From Kitasatospora sp040298565 (GTDB taxonomy: Bacteria > Actinomycetota > Actinomycetes > Streptomycetales > Streptomycetaceae): a stretch of DNA of 64,000 bases. A program made the position numbers and the translations under genes. Shown in pieces: positions 51,847-60,050 of the stretch. Each line of letters starts with the position of its first letter. The first letter of the stretch is position 1. The notes under the pieces were generated by a model. The model worked only from the letters and a program-made list of their open reading frames with translations, had not been told where the DNA came from and did not search any database. Where the stretch lies: the NCBI RefSeq assembly GCF_040298565.1, contig NZ_JBEPAK010000010.1:1-64000 (forward strand), given 5' to 3'.

Positions 51847-53856
51847 ATGACTGACGAGACTCCGTCCAACGAGACGCTGTCCAACCTGTCGCACGAGGAG
51901 CGCCGATTCCCGCCGCCCCCTGAGCTGGCCGCGTCCGCCAACGTCACGGAGCGGACGGTGCGCGAGGCGCAGCGGGACCGGCTCGCCTTCTGGGCCGCGC
52001 AGGCGCAGCGGCTCAGCTGGGCCGAGCCGTGGACCGAGGTGCTCGACTGGTCGGACGCGCCGTTCGCCCGCTGGTTCGTCGGCGGCCGTCTCAACGTCGC
52101 CCACAACTGTGTCGACCGGCACGTCGAGGCCGGACACGGTGACCGGGTCGCCTTCCACTGGGAGGGCGAACCCGGTGACACCCGGACCCTCACCTACGCG
52201 CAGCTCAAGGACGAGGTCTGCCGGGCGGCCAACGCGCTGACCGAACTCGGCGTGCGGGAGGGCGACCGGGTGGCGATCTACATGCCGATGATCCCGGAGA
52301 CGGCCATCGCCATGCTCGCCTGCGCCCGGATCGGGGCGCCCCACACCGTCGTCTTCGGCGGCTTCTCCGCCGACGCCCTCAGGGGGCGCATCATCGACTG
52401 CGACGCCCGGGTGGTGATCACCGCGGACGGCGGCTACCGCAAGGGCTCCGCCTCCGCGCTCAAGCCGGCCGTCGACGACGCCGTGGCCGACTGCCCGGAG
52501 GTGCGCACCGTGGTGGTGGTGCGCCGCACCGGTCAGGAGGTGTCGTTCACCCCGGGCCGGGACGTCTGGTGGCACGACCTGGTGGACCGGCAGTCGCCGC
52601 ACCACGAGGCGCAGCCCTTCGACTCCGAGCACCCGCTCTACATCATGTACACCTCGGGGACGACCGCGAAGCCCAAGGGCATCCTCCACACCTCGGGCGG
52701 CTATCTGACGCAGGTCGCCTGGACGCACTGGGCCGTCTTCGACCTCAAGCCCGAACGGGACGTCTTCTGGACGGCCGCGGACATCGGCTGGGTGACCGGC
52801 CACTCGTACATCGTCTACGGTCCGCTGGCCAACGGCGCCACCTCGGTGATGTACGAGGGCACCCCGGACACCCCGCACCAGGGCCGGTGGTGGGAGATCG
52901 TCGAGAAGTACCGGGTCAGCATCCTGTACTGCGCGCCGACGGCGATCCGGACGTTCATGAAGTGGGGCGAGGAGGTGCCGGCCGCCTGGGACCTGAGCAG
53001 TCTGCGGATCATCGGCTCGGTCGGCGAGCCGATCAACCCGGAGGCCTGGATGTGGTACCGGCGCACCATCGGCGGCGACCGGTGCCCGGTGGTGGACACC
53101 TGGTGGCAGACCGAGACCGGTGCCCAGATGATCAGTCCGCTCCCGGGCCTGAGCGTCTGCAAGCCCGGGTCGGCGCTCCGCCCGCTGCCCGGGGTCAGCG
53201 CCGAGGTGGTCGACGACCACGGTGTGCCGGTCCCGAACGGCGCCGGCGGCTACCTGGTGCTCACCGAGCCGTGGCCGGCCATGCTGCGCACCATCTGGGG
53301 GGACCGCCAGCGCTACCTCGACACCTACTGGTCGCGGTTCCCGGGGGTGTACTTCGCCGGGGACGGGGCCAAGAAGGACGAGGACGGCGACATCTGGCTG
53401 CTCGGCCGGGTCGACGACGTGATGAACGTGTCCGGCCACCGGATCTCCACCACCGAGGTGGAGTCGGCGCTGGTCTCCCACCCGAAGGTGGCGGAGGCAG
53501 CGGTGGTCGGCGCGGCCGACGTGACGACCGGGCAGGGCATCGTCGCGTTCGTGATCCTGCGCGCGGACGCGGCGACCGGTGCGGGCGACGGCGGCCGCGA
53601 CATCGCCGAGGAACTGCGCGCCCACGTCACCCACGAGATCGGCCCGATCGCCCGGCCCCGCCAGATCCTGGTGGTGCCGGAGCTGCCGAAGACCCGCTCC
53701 GGGAAGATCATGCGCCGCCTGCTGCGGGACGTCGCCGACAACCGCAGTCTCGGCGACGTCACCACGCTCACCGACAGCTCGGTGATGCAGCTCATCAAGG
53801 ACCAGCTGCCCGGAGCGGGAGAGCCCGGGGCCGGCAGCGGTCGGGACGAGGGCTGA
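51847..53856 (+). CDS. acs: Acetyl-CoA synthetase
   Basis: 669 residues, a normal length for AMP-forming acetate-CoA ligase. ANL-superfamily motifs: YIMYTSGTTAKPKGILH (P-loop), DIGWVTGHSYIVYGPLANG, DTWWQTETGAQM for the acetyl pocket with its Trp, GRVDDVMNVSGHRI as the hinge, and PKTRSGKIMRRLLRD with the catalytic Lys whose acetylation switches off the enzyme in related proteins. It converts acetate, ATP and CoA to acetyl-CoA. Translationally linked to the satP-like gene, and followed by a very strong terminator. Confidence 0.96.
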   Translation: MTDETPSNETLSNLSHEERRFPPPPELAASANVTERTVREAQRDRLAFWAAQAQRLSWAEPWTEVLDWSDAPFARWFVGGRLNVAHNCVDRHVEAGHGDRVAFHWEGEPGDTRTLTYAQLKDEVCRAANALTELGVREGDRVAIYMPMIPETAIAMLACARIGAPHTVVFGGFSADALRGRIIDCDARVVITADGGYRKGSASALKPAVDDAVADCPEVRTVVVVRRTGQEVSFTPGRDVWWHDLVDRQSPHHEAQPFDSEHPLYIMYTSGTTAKPKGILHTSGGYLTQVAWTHWAVFDLKPERDVFWTAADIGWVTGHSYIVYGPLANGATSVMYEGTPDTPHQGRWWEIVEKYRVSILYCAPTAIRTFMKWGEEVPAAWDLSSLRIIGSVGEPINPEAWMWYRRTIGGDRCPVVDTWWQTETGAQMISPLPGLSVCKPGSALRPLPGVSAEVVDDHGVPVPNGAGGYLVLTEPWPAMLRTIWGDRQRYLDTYWSRFPGVYFAGDGAKKDEDGDIWLLGRVDDVMNVSGHRISTTEVESALVSHPKVAEAAVVGAADVTTGQGIVAFVILRADAATGAGDGGRDIAEELRAHVTHEIGPIARPRQILVVPELPKTRSGKIMRRLLRDVADNRSLGDVTTLTDSSVMQLIKDQLPGAGEPGAGSGRDEG

Positions 53857-53907
53857 CGGACCGCCGACGCGACGCCGGCGGTCGACGTCGCGTCGGCGGT
53901 CCGTCAG
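53853..53907. terminator. 21-bp perfect inverted repeat ending the acs operon
   Basis: A 21-base arm beginning CTGACGGACCGCCGACGC at the acs stop codon pairs without mismatch with the arm ending GCGGTCCGTCAG at 53907, leaving a 13-base loop. A partial second copy of the right arm (gcgtcgcgtcggcgg) follows. The stem would stop transcription from acs and also from the convergent MscS gene. Confidence 0.85.
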
Positions 53908-53967
53908 CGTCGCGTCGGCGGAGCCCGGGGGAGGGGCGCGGCCAGCGGCAGGGCCCCGGCAGGCGGG

Positions 53968-55056
53968 TCAGGGCATGCGGCCGCGGGGCATCGTGACGTC
54001 GCCCTCCCGCAGCTGCCCGGGGACCCGGTCCGACGCTGCGTCCGCGACCGGGACGCGCGGCAGCGCGTAGGGGTGGTGGTCGCGCAGGTAGCCGATCAGG
54101 TGCTCACGAAGCCTGCACCGGAGTTCGAACGCGTCGTCGGCGTTCGCCGCCGTGGCGAGGGCCCGGACGACGATCGTGGTCGGGGTGGTGTCGACCACCT
54201 GGAGCGCGCTGCCCTGGCCGTCCCAGAGGTCGCTCTTGGCCAGGAAGGCGTCGAACTCCTCCCGCAGCAGCCCGACCGGGGTGTGGTGGTCGAGGTGGAG
54301 CAGCGCCGTCCCGGTGATCCGGCTGGTGCGGCGCGACCAGTTCTCGAAGGGGCGGCCGACGAAGTAGGACATCGGCATCACCAGCCGCCGCTGGTCCCAG
54401 GTCGCTATCACCACCGCGGTCAGGGTGATCTCCTCGACCGTCCCCCACTCACCGGCCACCACGACGACGTCGCCGATCCGGGCCAGGTCGCCGAAGGCCA
54501 TCTGCACCCCGGCGAACACGTTGGCCAGCGTGCTCTGCGCCGCGACACCGGCCACCACGCCGACCAGCCCGGCCGAGGCCAGCAGGCTGGTGCCGACCCC
54601 GCGGACCGCCGGGAAGGTCATCAGCACGGCTCCGAGGGTGGCGACGGCGACCACCGCCTGGCAGATCCGGCCGAGCAGGCTGGCCTGGGTGCGGGCCCGG
54701 CCGGCCCAGGCCGCGTCGCGGCGGTGCACGGCGAGCCTCAGCGCGCTGTCCACCAGCAACGCCACCACCCGGGCGCACAGCCATCCGCCGGCGGCGATCG
54801 AGAGGATCACGAGGAGGTGCCGCAGCTCCTCGCGGGTGGCGGTCGGCGGGTCGATCCACGGCTGTGCGGCGGAGAGCAGCAGGCACGCCGTCAGCGCCAG
54901 CACCGGGCGGCGACACCTGCGTACCATCCGCGGGACACCCTCGGCACTGCCCTGGATCGTCAGCCGCCGCGCCACCAACTGCATCATCCGGTCGAGGCCG
55001 TAGGTGAAGAGGGCGGCCGCGACACCGACGACGGCGAGGCGGAGCAGACTCCACAT
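53968..55056 (-). CDS. MscS-family mechanosensitive channel-like protein
   Basis: 362 residues from the ATG at 55056 with AAGGAG upstream. Four hydrophobic segments precede the MscS core: the pore helix region GTSLLASAGLVGVVAGVAAQ, then STLANVFAGVQMAFGDLARI and the beta domain (VVVVAGEWGTVEEITLTAVV, TWDQRRLVMPMSYFVGRPFE). Proteins of this group let solutes escape on osmotic downshock, though many actinomycete members are longer sensors of unclear gating. It is convergent with the acs operon and precedes a cluster of osmotic or general-stress genes. Confidence 0.92.
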   Translation of the reverse strand: MWSLLRLAVVGVAAALFTYGLDRMMQLVARRLTIQGSAEGVPRMVRRCRRPVLALTACLLLSAAQPWIDPPTATREELRHLLVILSIAAGGWLCARVVALLVDSALRLAVHRRDAAWAGRARTQASLLGRICQAVVAVATLGAVLMTFPAVRGVGTSLLASAGLVGVVAGVAAQSTLANVFAGVQMAFGDLARIGDVVVVAGEWGTVEEITLTAVVIATWDQRRLVMPMSYFVGRPFENWSRRTSRITGTALLHLDHHTPVGLLREEFDAFLAKSDLWDGQGSALQVVDTTPTTIVVRALATAANADDAFELRCRLREHLIGYLRDHHPYALPRVPVADAASDRVPGQLREGDVTMPRGRMP

Positions 55057-55195
55057 GTGCCGGTCTCCTTCCTGTCTGCGGGAGTTGGGCACGGTGACGC
55101 CCGGTCGCGGGAGGCGGTGCCACCACGCCGACGGACGCCGCCCGGGGGAGCTGGGCGGCGTCCGTCGGCCCGTGACCGGGCTCGCTGACCGCCGG

Positions 55196-55441
55196 TCAGT
55201 CCGGCGGCTCGGGGGGATGGGGATGCCCCGGTCGGGGCGCGGCCGGGCCGGGGGCCGGCCGGACGGGGCCGGGCGCCGGTGGTGGGTCCGGCGGCGGGAC
55301 GGGCGAACCGGGTGGTGGCGGCGGGTCGGGGACCACGGGCGGGCCGGGCGGCCGGGCCGGTTCCGGGGGCACCGGCATCGGCGGCCCCGGCGGTTCGTCG
55401 GGCTGCGGCAGGACGCCCGGCTGGGCGGGTGCGCTGGTCAT
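55196..55441 (-). CDS. Small proline-rich protein
   Basis: 81 residues from an ATG at 55441 with AGAGGAG five bases upstream. About half the residues are Pro (MTSAPAQPGVLPQPDEPPGP and on). No signal peptide or membrane segment is visible. Extended Pro-rich chains may act as spacers or binding arms. The good ribosome site supports expression, but composition alone gives many chance frames in such DNA. Unrecognised. Confidence 0.5.
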   Translation of the reverse strand: MTSAPAQPGVLPQPDEPPGPPMPVPPEPARPPGPPVVPDPPPPPGSPVPPPDPPPAPGPVRPAPGPAAPRPGHPHPPEPPD

Positions 55442-55459
55442 GGGGGCTCCTCTCGGTCG

Positions 55460-55580
55460 TTCCGTGGGTTCGGTGCGTGAGCCGGGTTCACCGGCTCGGT
55501 CCGTGGGCTCGGCGCGTGAGCCGGGTTCGCGAGGCGGGTCCGTGGGCTCGGCGCGTGAGCGTGGTTCGTGGAGGCTCGGT
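55460..55580. repeat. Three degenerate 39-40 bp tandem repeats
   Basis: Units beginning TCCGTGGG(T/C)TCGG(T/C)GCGTGAGC start at about 55461, 55500 and 55539. They lie in the non-coding gap between the Pro-rich gene and the SsgA-like gene. Confidence 0.6.
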
Positions 55581-55672
55581 CCGGGAGGCCGGTCTCGCGG
55601 GGGCGCGGTCCGGCGGGCCGTGGGGTGGATGACGCCGGGCCCCGCCCGCCGCCGAGGGCAGGGCCCGACGGC

Positions 55673-56068
55673 TCAGGCGGCCAGCAGGTCCTTCAGGCCC
55701 TGGTCCCAGTCGATCCGGGTGTGTTCGCGCCCGGGCGGAACCATGCCGGCCGTGGCGGCCAGGAAGCGGGCGACCGGCTCGGCGGAGGCGGCGAGCAGGG
55801 CCACGCCCTCGCGGCCGCCGAGTGCCACCAGCACCCGGTCGTTGTCGTAGGGCGTCACGTGGACGTCGCCCTCTCCCGCGGGGCGGAGCAGGCCGGTGAC
55901 GAGGAGGTCGCGCGAGAGCGTCCACACCGTGCCCGGCTGGTAGGACGAGAAGTCCAGGTCCACCGCGTGGGGATCGTCGGCCCGGTAGGACCAGCCGACC
56001 TCCAGGTCCCGGCTGCGTTCGTCCCCGGTCATCAGCCGCATCGTGATCCGGGTGGTGAGACGTTCCAT
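55673..56068 (-). CDS. SsgA-like sporulation and cell-division protein (SALP)
   Basis: 131 residues. SALP features are visible: TTRITMRLMTG at the start, VGWSYRADDPHAVDLDF, WTLSRDLLVTGLLRP, and the conserved block ALLAASAEPVARFLAATAGM near the C-terminus. SsgA-like proteins occur only in sporulating actinomycetes and control septum placement and spore-wall assembly. Position in the cluster with the SigB-type sigma factor, PRC-barrel and SRPBCC genes suggests stress-linked developmental control. Which of the SsgA-G subtypes it is cannot be decided by eye. Confidence 0.92.
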   Translation of the reverse strand: MERLTTRITMRLMTGDERSRDLEVGWSYRADDPHAVDLDFSSYQPGTVWTLSRDLLVTGLLRPAGEGDVHVTPYDNDRVLVALGGREGVALLAASAEPVARFLAATAGMVPPGREHTRIDWDQGLKDLLAA

Positions 56069-56263
56069 CGAGCGGGTTCTCCTTCCCGGTTCCGTCCGCA
56101 GCGGGACGGTCGCGGCCGGTCCTTCCGTCGGTCTGTCGCGGTCAGTCCCGTCCGGTGCTGACCCGTGGGGGTGCTCGCCCGGCCGGTGGCGCCGGCCCCT
56201 CCGGTGGTGCCGGCGTCTCCGGCGGGGCCGACCGGTCCGGCGCGGTTTCCGGCCGCTGCCGGG

Positions 56264-56632
56264 TCACATGATCCGGCCGCCGTAGAACCGGTCGTAGTAG
56301 GGACCGAAGCGCTCGCGGGTGTCGTTCTCCTGGTGGTCCTCGGACTCGTCGAGGTCGGGGCTGTGCTTGATCTCGTCCCTGGACCGGTCGACGTAGACCT
56401 TCTGCTCGGCGATCTCGATGCGCGTCACCGTGCCGGCCGGGAGCAGGACGCGCCTGCCGAAGATCCACGGGCCGGTGTCGACGACCAGGTACTGTTCGCC
56501 GACCTCCTCGGACAGTTTGTCGACCTTGCCGATCGAGCCGTCGGTGGCCTCGACGTGGAAGCCGATGAGGTCGGTGCCGGCGGTGTGCCCGGCGGCCGTG
56601 CGGAACTGCCAGATGTCGTGTCGTTCGCTCAT
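56264..56632 (-). CDS. PRC-barrel domain protein
   Basis: 122 residues: MSERHDIWQFRTAAGHTAGT, then the PRC barrel GFHVEATDGSIGKVDKLSEE with QYLVVDTGPWIFGRRVLLPA, and a charged disordered tail with YYDRFYGGRIM. PRC barrels bind nucleic acids, proteins or membranes; in actinomycetes such small proteins are commonly induced by osmotic stress through SigB-type factors. It lies between the SsgA-like and SRPBCC genes on the same strand. Confidence 0.92.
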   Translation of the reverse strand: MSERHDIWQFRTAAGHTAGTDLIGFHVEATDGSIGKVDKLSEEVGEQYLVVDTGPWIFGRRVLLPAGTVTRIEIAEQKVYVDRSRDEIKHSPDLDESEDHQENDTRERFGPYYDRFYGGRIM

Positions 56633-56775
56633 GACTGCCTCCGTTCGCTTCCTCGTGGACCGGGCCCTCCCGTACGGCCCGGCCGGTCGTGTCCGCTCGA
56701 CTGCCCCCGATGTCGAGGTTCATGCGTTCGGATCGCCCTTCGGCGTCCGGAACGCCGTCCGGGGCAGCAGGCCGT

Positions 56776-57210
56776 TCAACCGGCCGTGGCCCCGCTGCTC
56801 AGCTCGACGTGGTGCTTGAAGTCGTTCAGGTCGTCGATGACCCTGCGGTCGACGAAGCCGAGTGCCTCCGCGAGGTGCTCCCAGAGCCCGTGCGGTTCGA
56901 TCTCCAGCTGCAGCATGACCCGGGTGGTGCGCTCGTCCACGTGATGGAAGGTCACCACGCCGCTGTGCCGGACCGGGCCGGACCCACCGTCCCAGGCCAC
57001 CCGTTCGCCCTCCACCACCTCCGTGGTGACCGCCTCGAACTCCCGTCGGCCGCCGGCGGTTTCGACCACCCAGCTGCTGCTGCCGGGGCCCGACACGTCG
57101 ACGCTCAGCACCCCGCGCATGAACTGCGGGAAGTCCTCGCAGCGGATCCACTGCCCGTAGACCTCGTCGAGCGGCGCCGCCACCTCGACCGACTCCTCGA
57201 TCCGTCCCAT
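56776..57210 (-). CDS. SRPBCC/polyketide-cyclase-like protein
   Basis: 144 residues from the ATG at 57210 with GAGGAGGAG upstream. The COQ10/START-like pattern is clear: IEESVEVAAPLDEVYGQWIR, CEDFPQFMRGVLSVDV, WVVETAGGRREFEAVTTEVV and the C-terminal helix with FVDRRVIDDLNDFKHHVE. Proteins of this sort in streptomycetes accompany SigB-type regulons and may bind lipids or quinones. It is divergent from the sigma factor gene, with about 230 bases between them. Confidence 0.9.
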   Translation of the reverse strand: MGRIEESVEVAAPLDEVYGQWIRCEDFPQFMRGVLSVDVSGPGSSSWVVETAGGRREFEAVTTEVVEGERVAWDGGSGPVRHSGVVTFHHVDERTTRVMLQLEIEPHGLWEHLAEALGFVDRRVIDDLNDFKHHVELSSGATAG

Positions 57211-57439
57211 CGTCTCCTCCTCGACCTCCGGCGTCCGGGTTCCCCCGACTCCGCCGCCCCTGCGGCGGTCCACACCGGTCCGGGTGCCCCGATCCGGGCC
57301 GGGCATGCACAGTGCGTGCCATCTCGACTACTCGCCGGCCCGGCAGGGAAGTTCACGCGATCCGCACCCGGGGAGGGGCATGGACGAGGCTCCCGGGGGT
57401 AACCGGGGGCGGACCGCAGGCCGAGCGGAAGGGAAAGCC

Positions 57440-58339
57440 ATGGCCACCACCGGTGACGACCTCCTCCACCGCGCGACGGCCCCGGGCCGGGCGGCGCCGT
57501 CCGTCACCGCTCCGACCGCCTCCCGCCCCGCCCTCCCCGAACTCGCCGGCATCGAGGACGTCCGGCGGGTCGCGCCCGCCGACGCGCGCGAGCTGACCCG
57601 GGTGCTGCTGGTCCGGCTCGCGGCGCTCGACGAGGGCACCCGCGCGTACTCGTACGTGCGGGCCACCCTCATCGAGCTCAACCTGTCCCTGGTCCGGATA
57701 GCGGTGCACCGCCTGGGCACGCGGCGCGAGTCCGAGGAGGACCTGGTGCAGGTCGGCTCGCTCGGCCTGATCAAGGCGGTCGACCGCTTCGACCCCGGCC
57801 ACGGCGTCGAGTTCACCACCTACGCCCTGCCGACGATCCTGGGGGAGATCCGTCGCCACTTCCGCGACACCACCTGGGCCGTCCACGTGCCGCGACGCCT
57901 CCAGGAGTTGCGCATCGATCTCGCCAAGGCCCGCGACGATCTGTTCCAGCGGCTGGGCCGCGCGGCTACCGTGCCCGAGCTCGCCGAACACCTCGGACTG
58001 CCGGAGGAGGAGGTGGTCGACGGGCTCGCCGCCGCCAACGGCCGTACCGCCGGCTCGCTGGACGCCCCCGCCGCCGAGGGGGAGGACGGAGAGCCGGCCA
58101 CCCTCCTCCAGTGCCTCGGCGAGGAGGACCCGAGGTACGCGAGGATCGAGGACCTGATCGCGCTCAAGCCCCTCATCGCGGCGCTGCCGGAGCGCGACCG
58201 GCTCATCCTGTCGCTGCGCTTCGGCGAGGACCTCACCCAGGCCCAGATCGGCGACCGGCTCGGGCTGTCCCAGATGCAGGTCTCGCGTCTGCTCGGCCGC
58301 ACGATGAAGCGCCTGCGCGCCGGCCTCGCCGCCACCTGA
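57440..58339 (+). CDS. SigB/SigF-type RNA polymerase sigma factor
   Basis: 299 residues from the ATG at 57440 with GGAAGGG upstream (an ATG at 57380 is in frame). Group 3 sigma architecture: region 2 (EEDLVQVGSLGLIKAVDRFD, EFTTYALPTILGEIRRHFRD), region 3 (VHVPRRLQELRIDLAKARDD) and region 4 (PERDRLILSLRFGEDLTQAQ, GLSQMQVSRLLGRTMKRL). It steers transcription of general or osmotic stress and development genes. Followed by STAS and HATPase genes, it completes a partner-switch module. Confidence 0.95.
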   Translation: MATTGDDLLHRATAPGRAAPSVTAPTASRPALPELAGIEDVRRVAPADARELTRVLLVRLAALDEGTRAYSYVRATLIELNLSLVRIAVHRLGTRRESEEDLVQVGSLGLIKAVDRFDPGHGVEFTTYALPTILGEIRRHFRDTTWAVHVPRRLQELRIDLAKARDDLFQRLGRAATVPELAEHLGLPEEEVVDGLAAANGRTAGSLDAPAAEGEDGEPATLLQCLGEEDPRYARIEDLIALKPLIAALPERDRLILSLRFGEDLTQAQIGDRLGLSQMQVSRLLGRTMKRLRAGLAAT

Positions 58340-58458
58340 ACGCGCGTCACGGTCCGCGGGACCGTCCGGGACCGGTCGAATTCGGGCCAGGGCCTGGCCG
58401 TAACGGCATCGACGTGCCTAGGCTCGTGGAGGACGCCCGTGGAGGGAGTGCGAGGACG

Positions 58459-59067
58459 ATGCGGCCCGAGGAGACGACGCCGGAGGAGGAGGGGCCCACG
58501 AGCGTGCCCCCGGTCCCCGCCGCCTTCGAACCGCCGCCGCCGAGCACCCCGGCGCGGTGCCGGCCGACCGGGGCGCCCCTGCGCCGGCCCCACCCGCCGG
58601 AGGCCCGACTGCGCCGGCCCGACCTGTCCGGACACCAACTGCCCGAGCCCCGACTGCCCGAGCCCCGACTGCCCGGGCTGCGACTGGTCGGCTTCGACCC
58701 GGCGACCGGTGGTCCGGTCCGGCCCGACCTGGCCGTCCGCACCTGGCACACCGAGAACCTCGCCGTGGTCTGCGCCTTGGCGGGCGACCTCGACGTCGAG
58801 ACGCTGGCCCCCGCGCGGAGCACGCTCGACGACCTGGTGGACCGGCATCCGCCGCTGCTCGTCGTCGACCTCGGACACGTCGACTTCTGCGACTCCTCCG
58901 GGCTGAACCTGCTGCTGAGGACCCGGCTGGCGGCCACCGCGGCGGACGTCGGGTTCCGCCTCTCGGCCCCGTCCGAAGCGGTCCGGCGGCTGCTGGAACT
59001 GACCTGCGCCGACAGCGTGTTCTCGCTCCACCCGTCCCTGGAGGCCGCACTGACGGCGCCGCTGTGA
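58459..59067 (+). CDS. STAS-domain anti-anti-sigma factor
   Basis: 202 residues from the ATG at 58459. The first 100 are Pro/Arg-rich with a repeated LPEPRLPEPRLPG segment. The STAS fold follows (NLAVVCALAGDLDVETLAPA), with the phosphorylatable Ser in the conserved VDFCDSSGLNLLL loop. In partner switching the unphosphorylated form binds the anti-sigma kinase and frees the sigma factor. The long disordered N-terminus is unusual, as typical antagonists have about 110 residues. Confidence 0.92.
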   Translation: MRPEETTPEEEGPTSVPPVPAAFEPPPPSTPARCRPTGAPLRRPHPPEARLRRPDLSGHQLPEPRLPEPRLPGLRLVGFDPATGGPVRPDLAVRTWHTENLAVVCALAGDLDVETLAPARSTLDDLVDRHPPLLVVDLGHVDFCDSSGLNLLLRTRLAATAADVGFRLSAPSEAVRRLLELTCADSVFSLHPSLEAALTAPL

Positions 59068-59167
59068 CCGCTGCCGCCGGGCGATCGCGCATGATCCCGC
59101 GGCGGTCGGGAAGCCGAGCAGGCGAAGCGGAGAGCCACCCAGTGCCGAAACGGAGGGGAACCCGTTC

Positions 59168-59638
59168 ATGACGACCAGCCGGGCCACCCTGGACGGCGAC
59201 CGGTCGGGTGCCGGTCCCACACTGCCCCCCGGCGGACAGCGCCGCCGCCTGCACCTCGCCGGGCTGCCCAAGCCCGTCGCCCGCGCCCGGACGTACACCG
59301 CGCAGGCCGTCGCCGACTGGTCGTGGCCGACGGGCGCCGCCGGTACCGGGGACGACATCGTGCTCCTCGTCGCCGAGCTGGTCGCCAACGCGACCCTGCA
59401 CGCCGGCGGTCCGGTGGAACTGGTCCTCGACGCCTCCGAGGCCCGCCTGCGGATCGAGGTCAGCGACCGGTCGACCACCCTGCCCGAGCCGCGCCGGCCC
59501 CACCACCCCGGCCTGCCCGGCGGGCACGGCCTCTTCATCGTCCAGCAGACCGCCACCCGCTGGGGCGCGCTGCCGCACGACGACGGCAAAACGGTCTGGG
59601 CCGAGATCGACGCCCCGCGTCCGGCCACGGGAAGTTGA
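59168..59638 (+). CDS. HATPase anti-sigma factor (RsbW-like)
   Basis: 156 residues starting MTTSRATLDGDRSGAGP. GHKL ATPase boxes: the N box LVAELVANATLHAGGPVELV, the Asp of G1 in LRIEVSDRSTTLPEP, and GGHGLFIVQQTATRWG as G2. The C-terminus ends GKTVWAEI. This family binds and sequesters SigB/SigF-type factors and phosphorylates the STAS antagonist. It lies 100 bases after the STAS gene, so the three genes make one module. Confidence 0.92.
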   Translation: MTTSRATLDGDRSGAGPTLPPGGQRRRLHLAGLPKPVARARTYTAQAVADWSWPTGAAGTGDDIVLLVAELVANATLHAGGPVELVLDASEARLRIEVSDRSTTLPEPRRPHHPGLPGGHGLFIVQQTATRWGALPHDDGKTVWAEIDAPRPATGS

Positions 59639-60050
59639 GCCCGGAATAGGCTCCCGGCGGAGGCCGGGAACGGGCACGGAGGCCGTTCACAGTGAATCGC
59701 GAAGTTGTTGACGATGCGACGGTTTCACTGAATTTGGAAACAGTGTTGTGACCACTATTCAGTGAATGACCGCAGCTCTGAACTCCCTGCCGATCACGGG
59801 CTCCACCTGCCCGGATACCCACTCTTAATGATTCCTTACCCTTCGCCGTTGACCCGCGTTCATCAGCTCTGCTTTCCTCATGCCAGCAGACGGCGGCCCC
59901 AGCCGACGGGCAGTCAAATCCGGGTGCCGGAACACATCGCCGGATTCGGCTTTCGAACGGAATTCGCCGTCAGCTCCCTTCCCCACAAAGGGATCGTCCG
60001 CCGTCCCCCGGGCCGTGCGGGCGATCGGCAGAGAGAGGCACCCCCACCCC
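59639..60050. other. AT-richer regulatory gap before the secreted-protein gene
   Basis: About 410 bases without a gene, less GC-rich than the rest of the window. It carries three related TTCAC/GTGAA dyads at 59686-59767 and an AT-rich part around 59820-59880, probably promoter and leader of the secreted-protein gene. Confidence 0.55.
59686..59767. promoter_or_regulatory. Three related dyads, candidate operator array
   Basis: TTCACAGTGAAT (59686-59697), TTCACTGAAT (59724-59733) and ATTCAGTGAAT (59757-59767) share TTCA and TGAA half sites. Centres are 37 and 33 bases apart, about three helical turns. Such regular spacing suggests cooperative binding upstream of the secreted-protein gene. Confidence 0.6.
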
